Source of the DNA: Candidatus Apopatosoma intestinale | GTDB lineage: Bacteria > Bacillota > Clostridia > Oscillospirales > CAG-272 | Assembly: GCA_003524145.1 (NCBI GenBank) | Contig: DODZ01000035.1 | Span: 60,868 to 124,867, forward strand | Direction: 5' to 3' | DNA length: 64,000 bases | Shown: piece by piece, positions 57,078 to 64,000 of the stretch | How positions within the stretch are numbered: the stretch's first letter is position 1 | Layout of the letters: each line of letters starts with the position of its first letter | Translations under genes and position numbers: made by a program | The notes under the pieces: generated by a model | Database searches by the model: none | What the model was told of the DNA's origin: nothing | What the model saw: the letters and a program-made list of their open reading frames with translations, nothing else

Positions 57078-58168
57078 TGGCAAAAAGAAGCCCTTTCCTG
57101 ATTTATATCAGAATAATTTTGCTTGTCATATTCATTCTTGCCTCTGTACTGCTTACCTTTTCGGAGGCGAAGCGCAGGGAGAGAATGGTTGATTTTGCGG
57201 AAGTTTATCCGATAGTACATAAATATTCGGAGGAATACGGCGTAGAGGAAAACATGATACTTGCCATGATACGCACGGCAAGTAATTTCAATGCCAATGC
57301 AGTCTCTTCCTCGGGCGCGATAGGACTGATGCAGATATCGCCCGCCACATATACCGGAGATATCAAGCCCCGCCTCGGCTCAAACGAGAGCGAGGGCAGG
57401 CTTTATGATCCGGATTTCAATGTTATGTGCGGAGTGTTTTACTTTCGTGTATGGCTTGACTATTTCAATTCGCCCGAGCTTGCCCTTGCCGCCTACAATG
57501 CCGGAGCAGGCAATGTACGGAAGTGGATTTCAAATTCCGAATATGCCGAGGGCGGTGTGCTCAAGCAGGATAAAATCCCCTCTGCCGCCACGGCGGAATA
57601 TATGAAAACCGTCATGCGCCACTATAATGAATACAACAAGACCTACGGCGAGGCAAAGATAAAGCGAGAGGTGAATATGGATGGAAAGCGCTATATTTCA
57701 CGCGAGCTATGCTTTGAATTTGCGAAAAAGTATGCGAAAATGTATGATGTCAGTCCGTATCTCGTGATAGCGATAGCAGAGGTGGAAAGCGGCTTCGATG
57801 CCAACGCGCTTTCAACCTCGAATGCCATGGGGCTTACGCAGATAAAGCCCGATACATATAAGGTTGATATCGCGGCAAACCTCTGCATAGACGACCCGCC
57901 CGAGCGGCTCTATGACCCCGAATTTTCGATAAAATGTTGCGCATACTATGTTTCGTGGATTCAGACGAGATTGCGCAGGGTAGGCACAGGCTCGGATATG
58001 CAGGTGGCTGCGGCATACCACGGCGGCATAAACAAGGTTCGCTCATGGCTCGCGGACGGCGAATACAGCAACGAAGGCGAGCTTCTCTATGATAAGCTTC
58101 CCGATGCCGCGACAAAACGCTATGTCGAAAAGGTCATGGCGGCATACGATAACTGGAAAAATAAATAA
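57077..58168 (+). CDS. Tandem SLT lytic transglycosylase, first domain inactive
   Basis: A 363-residue envelope protein with an N-terminal membrane anchor (IYIRIILLVIFILASVLLTF) and two consecutive Slt-type domains facing outward. Domain 2 has the catalytic Glu237 (EVESGFDANALS, then GLTQIKP). Domain 1 has the same architecture (GAIGLMQISPATY, ALAAYNAGAGNVRKW), but the Glu is Ala68 (RTASNFNANA). GAA-to-GCA is a single base change. Only the second half should cleave peptidoglycan. It is co-transcribed with coaE. Confidence 0.9.
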   Translation: MAKRSPFLIYIRIILLVIFILASVLLTFSEAKRRERMVDFAEVYPIVHKYSEEYGVEENMILAMIRTASNFNANAVSSSGAIGLMQISPATYTGDIKPRLGSNESEGRLYDPDFNVMCGVFYFRVWLDYFNSPELALAAYNAGAGNVRKWISNSEYAEGGVLKQDKIPSAATAEYMKTVMRHYNEYNKTYGEAKIKREVNMDGKRYISRELCFEFAKKYAKMYDVSPYLVIAIAEVESGFDANALSTSNAMGLTQIKPDTYKVDIAANLCIDDPPERLYDPEFSIKCCAYYVSWIQTRLRRVGTGSDMQVAAAYHGGINKVRSWLADGEYSNEGELLYDKLPDAATKRYVEKVMAAYDNWKNK

Positions 58169-58192
58169 TTTACATAAAGAAAGGAAAAAATC

Positions 58193-59611
58193 ATGGAAGA
58201 GACAAATGTAAAAAAGGATGAAAAATCCGTAGCCGACACGCTGAAGGAAGAGCTTTTCTTCAAGGGCAAAAATGCTTTTGAAGAGATGAATGAAGAGGAA
58301 ACAGAGAAGTGCTTTGAATATGCAAAGGGCTATGTAAAATTCCTCGATAACGGCAAGACGGAGCGCGAATGTGTAAAGACAGCTGTCGCTTTGCTTGAGG
58401 AAAAGGGATTTATACCCTTTGAATTCGGCATGCAGGTGAACGCGGGCGAAAAGTATTATTACAATAACCGCGGAAAGAGCCTTGCCGCATTCATTGTCGG
58501 CAGTGAAAGCCTCGAGAGCGGCGTTTATATGTCTGCCGCACATATCGACTCACCGAGAATAGACCTGAAGCAGCATCCGCTCTATGAAGCGGACGGCTTC
58601 GGCTTCTTCAAGACGCATTACTACGGCGGCATCAAGAAATATCAGTGGACAACCATACCGCTTGCCATTCACGGCGTTGTTGCCAAGAAGGACGGAAGCG
58701 TGGTCGAGGTTGTTGTCGGCGAAGACGATAATGACCCTGTTTTCTATATCACAGACCTGCTCCCGCATCTCGCAGGCGGTCAGATGGCAAAGACAGGCGG
58801 TAATATCATCGCGGGTGAACAGCTCAATATTCTCATCGGTTCGCGCCCCTACAGCGTAAAGACAGGCGACGCGGTAAAGCTCAATATCATGAAGATTCTC
58901 AATGATAAATACGGCATCACAGAGGGCGATTTCATGAGTGCGGAGCTTGAAATGGTTCCCGCAAATAAGGCAAGAGATATCGGTTTCGATCGCAGTCTTA
59001 TCGGTGCTTACGGTCATGACGACAGAGTTTGCGCTTATCCTACGCTGACTGCTCTCATGGAAACCGAAAACCCGAAGCACACGGTAATGGCTATTCTTGC
59101 CGACAAGGAAGAGATAGGCAGCGAAGGTAACAGCGGCATGAAGAGCGCCGTTTATTTCGATATCATCGCCGATATGGCAAATACGCTCGGCGTTTCCGAT
59201 GCGGTTGTCAGAAGAAGCTCCAAGTGCCTCTCATCCGATGTAAATGCGGCTTATGACCCGAATTTTGCCGAGGTTCACGAGAGACGCAACAGCTGCTTTG
59301 CAAACGGCGGCGTTGTTATCACCAAATTTACGGGTTCGCGCGGCAAATCCGGCTCAAACGATGCTTCGGCTGAATTTATGGGCTTTGTACGCAGTGTGCT
59401 CGATGATGCGGGCGTAGTATGGCAGACCTCCGAGCTTGGCAAGGTTGATGCGGGCGGCGGCGGTACTGTTGCCATGTATATCGCACAGAAGAATGTCGAT
59501 GTGGTAGACCTCGGCGTTCCGGTGCTTTCCATGCACGCACCCTATGAAGTTGTGGCAAAGACAGATGTTTATATGACACATAAGGCTATCGCGGCTTTCT
59601 TTGCGAAATAA
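58193..59611 (+). CDS. M18 family aminopeptidase
   Basis: A cytosolic zinc aminopeptidase of 472 residues. Metal and catalytic segments are visible: SAAHIDSPR with His117, YGHDDRV, DKEEIGSEGNSG with the catalytic and metal Glu, and SMHAPYE near the C-terminus. This is the aspartyl aminopeptidase/aminopeptidase I group, usually dodecameric. AAAGGAAA precedes the ATG, 24 bases after the transglycosylase. A clear terminator follows. Confidence 0.94.
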   Translation: MEETNVKKDEKSVADTLKEELFFKGKNAFEEMNEEETEKCFEYAKGYVKFLDNGKTERECVKTAVALLEEKGFIPFEFGMQVNAGEKYYYNNRGKSLAAFIVGSESLESGVYMSAAHIDSPRIDLKQHPLYEADGFGFFKTHYYGGIKKYQWTTIPLAIHGVVAKKDGSVVEVVVGEDDNDPVFYITDLLPHLAGGQMAKTGGNIIAGEQLNILIGSRPYSVKTGDAVKLNIMKILNDKYGITEGDFMSAELEMVPANKARDIGFDRSLIGAYGHDDRVCAYPTLTALMETENPKHTVMAILADKEEIGSEGNSGMKSAVYFDIIADMANTLGVSDAVVRRSSKCLSSDVNAAYDPNFAEVHERRNSCFANGGVVITKFTGSRGKSGSNDASAEFMGFVRSVLDDAGVVWQTSELGKVDAGGGGTVAMYIAQKNVDVVDLGVPVLSMHAPYEVVAKTDVYMTHKAIAAFFAK

Positions 59612-59639
59612 GATAGAAATAATTTGGAAGATAATGATA

Positions 59640-59675
59640 AAACTCCCGTCTGCACCATGCAGGCGGGAGTTTTTG
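59640..59675 (+). terminator. intrinsic terminator of the aminopeptidase
   Basis: A 14-bp stem (AAACTCCCGTCTGC at 59640-59653 with 59659-59672, one G-T pair) and T-run. It ends the transcript before the convergent SGNH hydrolase gene. Confidence 0.88.
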
Positions 59676-59705
59676 TATGTATGCTGATTAGTCGAATTCT
59701 TCGGT

Positions 59706-60764
59706 TTATTTCAGAAATTCTTTTACTTTTTCGCCTATGGCTTTTGCCATATAGAAGTAGCCCATGCCGTTCGGATGGCAATTATCGGCGGTGCATTCCT
59801 CGCGTATATCCGGCGGGAATATCGCCGCGCCGTCCACGAGACGGATGTTTTTATCGCCCTCGGCAAGCGCACGGCTGTAATTATCAAAAATCAGTCGGCG
59901 CCGCGGCTCGTTGCCCGCGACATCGGGCCTGTAATCAACCTTTGTGGCAAAAATTATCGGCAGGTCGGGTTGTGCCTCGCGTATGCGCTTATAGCCTGCA
60001 TAATGCGTCTTTTCGAGATGCTCGAAAGTCGGCGCATTGTGGTCATAGTCATAGACAAGCACGCTCATATCAAGCCCCGCGATATAATTTATCATGGCGT
60101 CCTCGCCTCTTGCCGCGCCGGCGAACCCGAGGCTGACAAAATCGCAATCGAGCATTCTCGACACCACGGCGGGATATGCACCGCTTGCAAGCGTTGCGCC
60201 CACACCGTGCACTATGGAAGAACCATAGAAAACGACGGGCTTCTTGTATTTATAATCATCGGGAGGGAGGATTTCCGAGCCCTCGCGCAGAGCGATATAA
60301 AGCCTGTCTATCTTTGCAAAAAGAGGAAGATAGAGCGTTATTTCTTTCATGCCCGGCTTGAGGCGCACGCGCCCCTCGGCAAAACCCGTGCAGTCGCCGC
60401 CCTGATATGTGAAGAAAATTCCGCCGAATTTCTGAACGCCGCCTTCCTTCACATAGAAATTGAAGCCGTGCTTTGCAAGCATGGAAGACTGCGGCTGACC
60501 GAATGTATCGGCGGCTGTGATATTTGCCTGCACGATGATATAGTCCGAATCTGTTTTGAAGCGGATTCTTCCGCCTGCCGTCATGGCGCCGAGATTTTCG
60601 AGATCACGGCTCGTATTTTTAGCCACATCTTCCGGTACGCGCCTGTACGGCTCGCACAGTCCGTGCATAGAAAACGGTGCTTTCGCCGCATCGAGATACA
60701 CGGGATTGCCGACGGTCATAGTCTGTCTTTCCGGCTTGAGACCGATATTTTTTGTTACAATCAT
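59706..60764 (-). CDS. SGNH/GDSL-type hydrolase
   Basis: A 352-residue esterase-like protein. An N-terminal beta-rich part (about 1-165) is followed by an SGNH domain: nucleophile Ser in VFYGSSIVHGVGA, Gly block LGFAGAARGE, and the Asp-His pair in TADNCHPNGMGY. This fits carbohydrate O-deacetylases and similar esterases. No signal peptide is seen, so it would act inside. It lies three bases after the fucosidase gene, which suggests joint action on an acylated fucosylated sugar (inference). Confidence 0.87.
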   Translation of the reverse strand: MIVTKNIGLKPERQTMTVGNPVYLDAAKAPFSMHGLCEPYRRVPEDVAKNTSRDLENLGAMTAGGRIRFKTDSDYIIVQANITAADTFGQPQSSMLAKHGFNFYVKEGGVQKFGGIFFTYQGGDCTGFAEGRVRLKPGMKEITLYLPLFAKIDRLYIALREGSEILPPDDYKYKKPVVFYGSSIVHGVGATLASGAYPAVVSRMLDCDFVSLGFAGAARGEDAMINYIAGLDMSVLVYDYDHNAPTFEHLEKTHYAGYKRIREAQPDLPIIFATKVDYRPDVAGNEPRRRLIFDNYSRALAEGDKNIRLVDGAAIFPPDIREECTADNCHPNGMGYFYMAKAIGEKVKEFLK

Positions 60765-60767
60765 TTT

Positions 60768-62123
60768 TTATTCCTCAAAAATTCGTATGCTCTTTATCAA
60801 CGGAACATCGCGTGAGCCTGTGATATAAATTCGTATGCTGTCCGTTTCTTTGCCGATGCGGCATATCTTCTTGTGACCTATTGTCGTATCATCGGCAAAA
60901 CGGAAGAAAACATTTTTGATATTCTTTGCGGAGAGAGAGAAGCTTGAGATGCGCTGACCGTATGCAATATCCTCGCAAAGCTCGATATATGAGATTTTCT
61001 TCACGCCGTCAAAGGTTATATCATAATATTTCTGTGTCTCGGAGGTCGGAACCTCCTTGACATCGGCTTTCGGAAAGAGATCTTTTTCATCGGAAAATGT
61101 TGTTTTTATCCAGTTTCCGAATTCGAGCAGGCGCGCGACATCGTTTTCGTCAAATTTACCGTTCGGCATCGGCGGAATATTCAGATTCAGGCAGGTATTA
61201 TTGCCGACGGAATTGAGATAAACCTGCTTCAGATGTTCAAGAGAATGAGCACACTCCAATGGATGATAGAACCAGCCCGGACGGATTGAGGTATCGACCT
61301 CGGCGGGCGCAAAAACGGGCTTGCGCGAATAAATCATGGATTCGAAATCGCCTATCGTGCCGTAGGTATTGAAAATATACTGCATTGTCCCGGGTACGGG
61401 AGAAGCTGTCTGCGGTGCCGCCTGAAGCCTGTGGCAAAGTTCATAGGGAACAACCGCCCATTCCGCATGGCGGCGGGAACCGCTTTCGTTTCCTATCCAT
61501 CGCACATCGGGGCTGTGATCGTTGTATATGACGGCGTTCGGCTGATATTTGCGGATAAGCTCGAAATATCCGTCGAAATCGTACTCCTGACGCTTGCCGG
61601 TCGCTGTTTCGCCGTTTGCCTCGTCAAACCAGACCTCGAAAACCTCGCCGTAGCCTGTCAGTAGCTCTGTCAGCTGTGCCTTGAAGAAATCATTGTATTT
61701 ATCCGTGCCGTAGTACTCTGAATTTCTGTCCCACGGCGAGAGGTAAAAGCCGAATTTTATTCCGACCTTGCGGCAGGCATCGGAAAGCTCACGCACAATA
61801 TCGCCCTTGCCGTTTTTGTAAGGGGAATTTTTTATGGAATGCTCGGTGGTTTTTGTCTGCCAGAGGCAGAAACCGTCGTGATGCTTGGCGGTGATGATGG
61901 CACCTTTGAGTCCTGCCGCCTTGATGGCGCGTGCCCAACCCTCGCAGTCAAGCTCCGTGGGATTGAATATGGCGGGGTCTTCCGTGCCGTCGCCCCATTC
62001 TTTTCCCGTGTATGTATTCGGGCTGAAATGGATGAATGCGTACATTTCCATATCAAACCAGCGCAGTTGGTTTTCATTCGGGCGTACATTACCCAGCTGT
62101 TTCATGTATTCCTTGATTTCCAT
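60768..62123 (-). CDS. Alpha-L-fucosidase (GH29)
   Basis: Retaining fucosidase of 451 residues, with the GH29 segments WFDMEMYAFIHFSPNTYTGKEW, ITAKHHDGFCLW and GIKFGFYLSPWDRN. The nucleophile Asp is in FEVWFDEANG. A C-terminal beta-sandwich part follows. No signal peptide, so fucosylated oligosaccharides must be imported first. The start at 62123 has GGAGGAA. Promoter and a 12-base palindrome lie upstream. It is paired with the SGNH hydrolase. Confidence 0.93.
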   Translation of the reverse strand: MEIKEYMKQLGNVRPNENQLRWFDMEMYAFIHFSPNTYTGKEWGDGTEDPAIFNPTELDCEGWARAIKAAGLKGAIITAKHHDGFCLWQTKTTEHSIKNSPYKNGKGDIVRELSDACRKVGIKFGFYLSPWDRNSEYYGTDKYNDFFKAQLTELLTGYGEVFEVWFDEANGETATGKRQEYDFDGYFELIRKYQPNAVIYNDHSPDVRWIGNESGSRRHAEWAVVPYELCHRLQAAPQTASPVPGTMQYIFNTYGTIGDFESMIYSRKPVFAPAEVDTSIRPGWFYHPLECAHSLEHLKQVYLNSVGNNTCLNLNIPPMPNGKFDENDVARLLEFGNWIKTTFSDEKDLFPKADVKEVPTSETQKYYDITFDGVKKISYIELCEDIAYGQRISSFSLSAKNIKNVFFRFADDTTIGHKKICRIGKETDSIRIYITGSRDVPLIKSIRIFEE

Positions 62124-62163
62124 TTGTTCCTCCGAGAGAGAATTTTGCAAAACATGCGAGATA

Positions 62164-62193
62164 AATATACCATAAAAAAGGGCTATTTGTCAA
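62164..62193 (-). promoter_or_regulatory. fucosidase promoter
   Basis: On the minus strand TTGACA (62188-62193), an 18-base spacer and TATATT (62164-62169). The perfect palindrome CAATAGCTATTG (62191-62202) overlaps the -35 box and is a candidate operator. Confidence 0.65.
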
Positions 62194-62267
62194 TAGCTAT
62201 TGTCATATTGCTGTATAAATCTGTTATCATTCCGCGGCGAAAAAATTGCCGTATCGGAAAAAGGCTA

Positions 62268-62296
62268 TTGTCAAAGCAAAATCACTGTGGTATAAT
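62268..62296 (+). promoter_or_regulatory. promoter of the broken membrane-protein gene
   Basis: TTGTCA (62268-62273), a 17-base spacer and TATAAT (62291-62296). Its -35 region shares GGCTATTGTCA with the palindrome near the fucosidase promoter. Confidence 0.65.
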
Positions 62297-62338
62297 AAAA
62301 ATGATAACTATTGTTGCTCTGACGGGAGGGAGGCAGAT

Positions 62339-62609
62339 ATGGAATTTTTTGCCGAATTTTTACTGGAAATATATATGCAGCTGATGTTTCTCGTCGTACC
62401 GAAGAAAAAGAGAGGCAACAAAAAATATAGAGTAATCGCAACGCTTATTGCAATTGCGGTTTTGCTTGGCGTAATGGCGCTTGCACTATGAGGCGCTATA
62501 CTCATTTCGAAATATAAAAATCCCCTCGGCATCATTCCCATCGCGGTAGCGGCTGTTATTTCTCTCTCAGATTCTTGCCGGATTTGTATTGTACGATAAA
62601 AACCATTGA
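62339..62609 (+). pseudogene. Broken small membrane protein
   Basis: A GGGAGGG site and ATG open a frame of 50 residues (MEFFAEFLLEIYMQ, PKKKRGNKKY, a helix ending ALAL) that stops at TGA 62489-62491. Reading on in the same frame continues as a sensible membrane segment (GAILISKYKNPLGIIPIAV). It then shifts frame at a TCTCTCTC run near 62571-62578 into a further hydrophobic end (QILAGFVLYDKNH, stop 62607-62609). This fits a gene of about 90 codons with a premature stop and a slippage frameshift. The 50-residue product might still be made. Confidence 0.6.
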
Positions 62610-62636
62610 TAAAAACGGCATATCAAAGAATTACAG

Positions 62637-62677
62637 AATCCCTCTTTTCGTGTGCACAGCACCCGAAAAGAGGGATT
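62637..62677. terminator. hairpin between convergent genes
   Basis: A 14-bp stem (AATCCCTCTTTTCG at 62637-62650 with 62664-62677) with a 13-base loop, lying 20 bases past the ATPase stop. A short T-rich stretch follows on the plus strand. Confidence 0.6.
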
Positions 62678-62697
62678 TATTTGTATCGGTATTTCCG

Positions 62698-63582
62698 TTA
62701 TTTGAATTCATCCTCGTGCGAGCGGAAAAAGTCGCGGTAGACACGGACATTCGGAAGCTCTGTCCAACGCTTATCGCAAACGGGATGGGCGTCAAGGTCG
62801 TATATTTTCGCGCCTTTCATCGAGAGGATGAAAGGGCTGTGCGTCGCGATGATGAACTGACAGCCGTAAAACCGCGCAGAATCCTCGAGAAACCGCGCAA
62901 GCTCAAGCTGATATTCGGCAGAAAGGCTGTTTTCCGGCTCGTCGAGAAGATAGAGCGCATCTTCCTTTATCTCGCTTGTAAAATAGCGGAATGCGCTTTC
63001 CCCGTTGGATTTTTCGGTCACATTCTGCGGCAGGCGGCGCTTGGCATACTTGTTTTTCGTCGTGTGACGCGCTTCGTTGTGGCGGCGAAGCTCATCGTAT
63101 TCCGATAAATCGCGCATGAGAAAGGGCGGCTCATTCGGGTCGTTCAGCTTTTCGTATTCGCTGAAAATCTCCTCGCGGCGCCTGTCCACGCCGTCGTTTA
63201 TCGCGCGCATGTCGAGCAGAAAATCGAAAACCTCGTCGCTTGTTATGATGCGGCTTTCGCTCGGCAGGTAGCTGCGCGTCAGCCCATATCTGCAGTATGA
63301 GAGATACTCCTCAAAATAAGGCGTGCGGTTGAATGGCGCCTTGCGGATAAGTCCCAGTTTTTCCGCCACGATATTGAGAAATGTCGATTTTCCCGAGCCG
63401 TTTCCGCCGTAAAAAACGGTTATCGGCGCAAATTCCGCATGGGAGAAATATTTTTCGGGGAAAATCTTGAAAGGGTAAACGCTTTCGGCAAAGCAGGTCA
63501 TTTCCACCTTATAATTAAAGGAAAGCACATATTCCGCTTCGTCGCGCTCGGAGGCGGGGTCGAAATATTCGAGATATGTCAT
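62698..63582 (-). CDS. AAA/ABC-type ATPase (COG3910-like)
   Basis: A soluble 294-residue P-loop ATPase of the SMC/ABC-like kind. Walker A is YGGNGSGKST (58-67), a signature-like KSNGESAF lies near 191-198, and Walker B is YLLDEPENSLS (211-221). The switch His248 is in ATHSPF. There is no transmembrane domain or nuclease domain. It overlaps the upstream repressor gene by four bases (ATGA), so they are made together. The cellular role is unknown; such proteins recur in repair or defence settings, which is only suggestive here. Confidence 0.85.
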   Translation of the reverse strand: MTYLEYFDPASERDEAEYVLSFNYKVEMTCFAESVYPFKIFPEKYFSHAEFAPITVFYGGNGSGKSTFLNIVAEKLGLIRKAPFNRTPYFEEYLSYCRYGLTRSYLPSESRIITSDEVFDFLLDMRAINDGVDRRREEIFSEYEKLNDPNEPPFLMRDLSEYDELRRHNEARHTTKNKYAKRRLPQNVTEKSNGESAFRYFTSEIKEDALYLLDEPENSLSAEYQLELARFLEDSARFYGCQFIIATHSPFILSMKGAKIYDLDAHPVCDKRWTELPNVRVYRDFFRSHEDEFK

Positions 63583-64000
63583 CTTTTCAGCTTGCCGATG
63601 ACCTTGCCGAAGCATGTGACGCTCACGGCAGTGTCGAGCGGAATGTCGCTGTAGTCGGGATTGAGTGAGATGAGCCTGTTCCCGCCGTACTGCTTGAAGT
63701 AGCTTTCGCCGTCCACGGCGAAAATTCCGAGCTCGCCTATTTCGATATTCTTTCGGTCGGAAACGAGGAGGATATCTCCGTCGCTGTATTTGGGCATCAT
63801 GCTGTTTCCGCGAACCTTAATCGCGAAATCCGCCATGTCTGTTGTCGGGCTGCTGTATACGGAAATATTAGTATAGTCGCTGTCGGCAAGGTAGGAGCCG
63901 GTGCCGGCGGAGGCGGCTGTGGAATAGAGGCGGAGAGTACGTATTTTTCGCGCCGCCTTGATGATGTCGTCTTTCTGCGGCTCGGAATCGCGCTTCGCCG
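63579..64000 (-). CDS. LexA-like S24 repressor, 5' end cut by window edge
   Basis: The reading frame stays open to the end of the window, so the N-terminus (probably an XRE-type DNA-binding domain) lies outside. The visible 139 codons include a linker with an Ala-Gly cleavage-like site (STAASAGTGSYL), the Ser of the catalytic dyad in GNSMMPKYSDGD, and the Lys in GESYFKQYGG. This is the LexA/CI self-cleaving fold. An ATG at 63836 exists but would remove the cleavage site. It overlaps the ATPase gene by ATGA. Confidence 0.85.
   Translation of the reverse strand, partial: AKRDSEPQKDDIIKAARKIRTLRLYSTAASAGTGSYLADSDYTNISVYSSPTTDMADFAIKVRGNSMMPKYSDGDILLVSDRKNIEIGELGIFAVDGESYFKQYGGNRLISLNPDYSDIPLDTAVSVTCFGKVIGKLKR

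Noticed and set aside
62489..62491. TGA read as tryptophan in the small membrane gene
   Set aside because: TGA is a normal stop throughout the window (for example in the many ATGA overlaps), so recoding is not supported; a broken gene is simpler.
62698..64000. Right end as a prophage
   Set aside because: A LexA/CI-type protein alone is not enough; no integrase, terminase or structural gene is visible.

Overview
The window looks like chromosome of an anaerobic, spore-forming Clostridia bacterium, probably gut-associated. The evidence is a complete eight-gene spoIIIA operon, a CIRCE-controlled groES-groEL operon, AddA/AddB instead of RecBCD, a single-chain glycyl-tRNA synthetase, a YerC-type TrpR-like regulator, and genes likely to act on host-type sugars (a GH29 fucosidase and an N-acetylhexosamine-kinase-like protein). 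Genus cannot be fixed from the sequence. GC is moderate by eye, many genes overlap by ATGA, and several starts appear to be TTG. I see no rRNA, tRNA, CRISPR array, insertion sequence or integrase.

Layout. 1-433: repeat-rich spacer ending in the groESL terminator. 434-2454: groEL, groES and CIRCE. 2610-5161: an AGCS amino-acid symporter and a membrane-anchored XRE regulator. 5219-20095: a long minus-strand run of queG-like protein, unknown membrane protein, addB, a radical-SAM pair, yerC, methyltransferase, Hsp33, small membrane protein, and a redox cassette (D-2-hydroxyacid dehydrogenase, old-yellow-enzyme homologue, SDR, fumarate-reductase-like flavoprotein). 20261-29270: a divergent type II topoisomerase pair, a response regulator with an altered receiver, addA and a membrane protein. 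29392-30587: a 29-residue cysteine-rich membrane peptide and a lipoprotein. 30710-38797 (minus): anti-sigma, ECF sigma, endonuclease IV, an ABC / DUF1854 / ABC module, and YchF. 39074-41492: a two-component pair split by a structured repeat. 41545-42518: possible small RNA and rpe. 42641-47475: spoIIIAA-AH behind a sigma-E-like promoter. 47522-54241: mostly minus-strand genes (glyS, ruvX, degenerate PfkB protein, formate/nitrite channel, FAD protein, a small orphan) plus a plus-strand sugar-kinase-like gene. 54376-59611: prfA, sua5, coaE, a tandem-SLT protein and an M18 aminopeptidase. 59706-62123: SGNH hydrolase and fucosidase. 62339-64000: a broken small membrane-protein gene, an AAA ATPase, and a LexA/S24-type repressor cut by the window edge.

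Functional themes are protein folding and stress (GroESL, Hsp33), recombination and repair (AddA, AddB, RuvX, endonuclease IV, topoisomerase), sporulation, envelope work and sugar use. The less explained parts are the ABC-DUF1854-ABC module with zinc-ribbon extensions, the covarying intergenic repeat found at two distant sites, the tandem lytic transglycosylase whose first domain has lost its catalytic glutamate, the four-enzyme redox cassette, and the repressor-ATPase pair at the right end.
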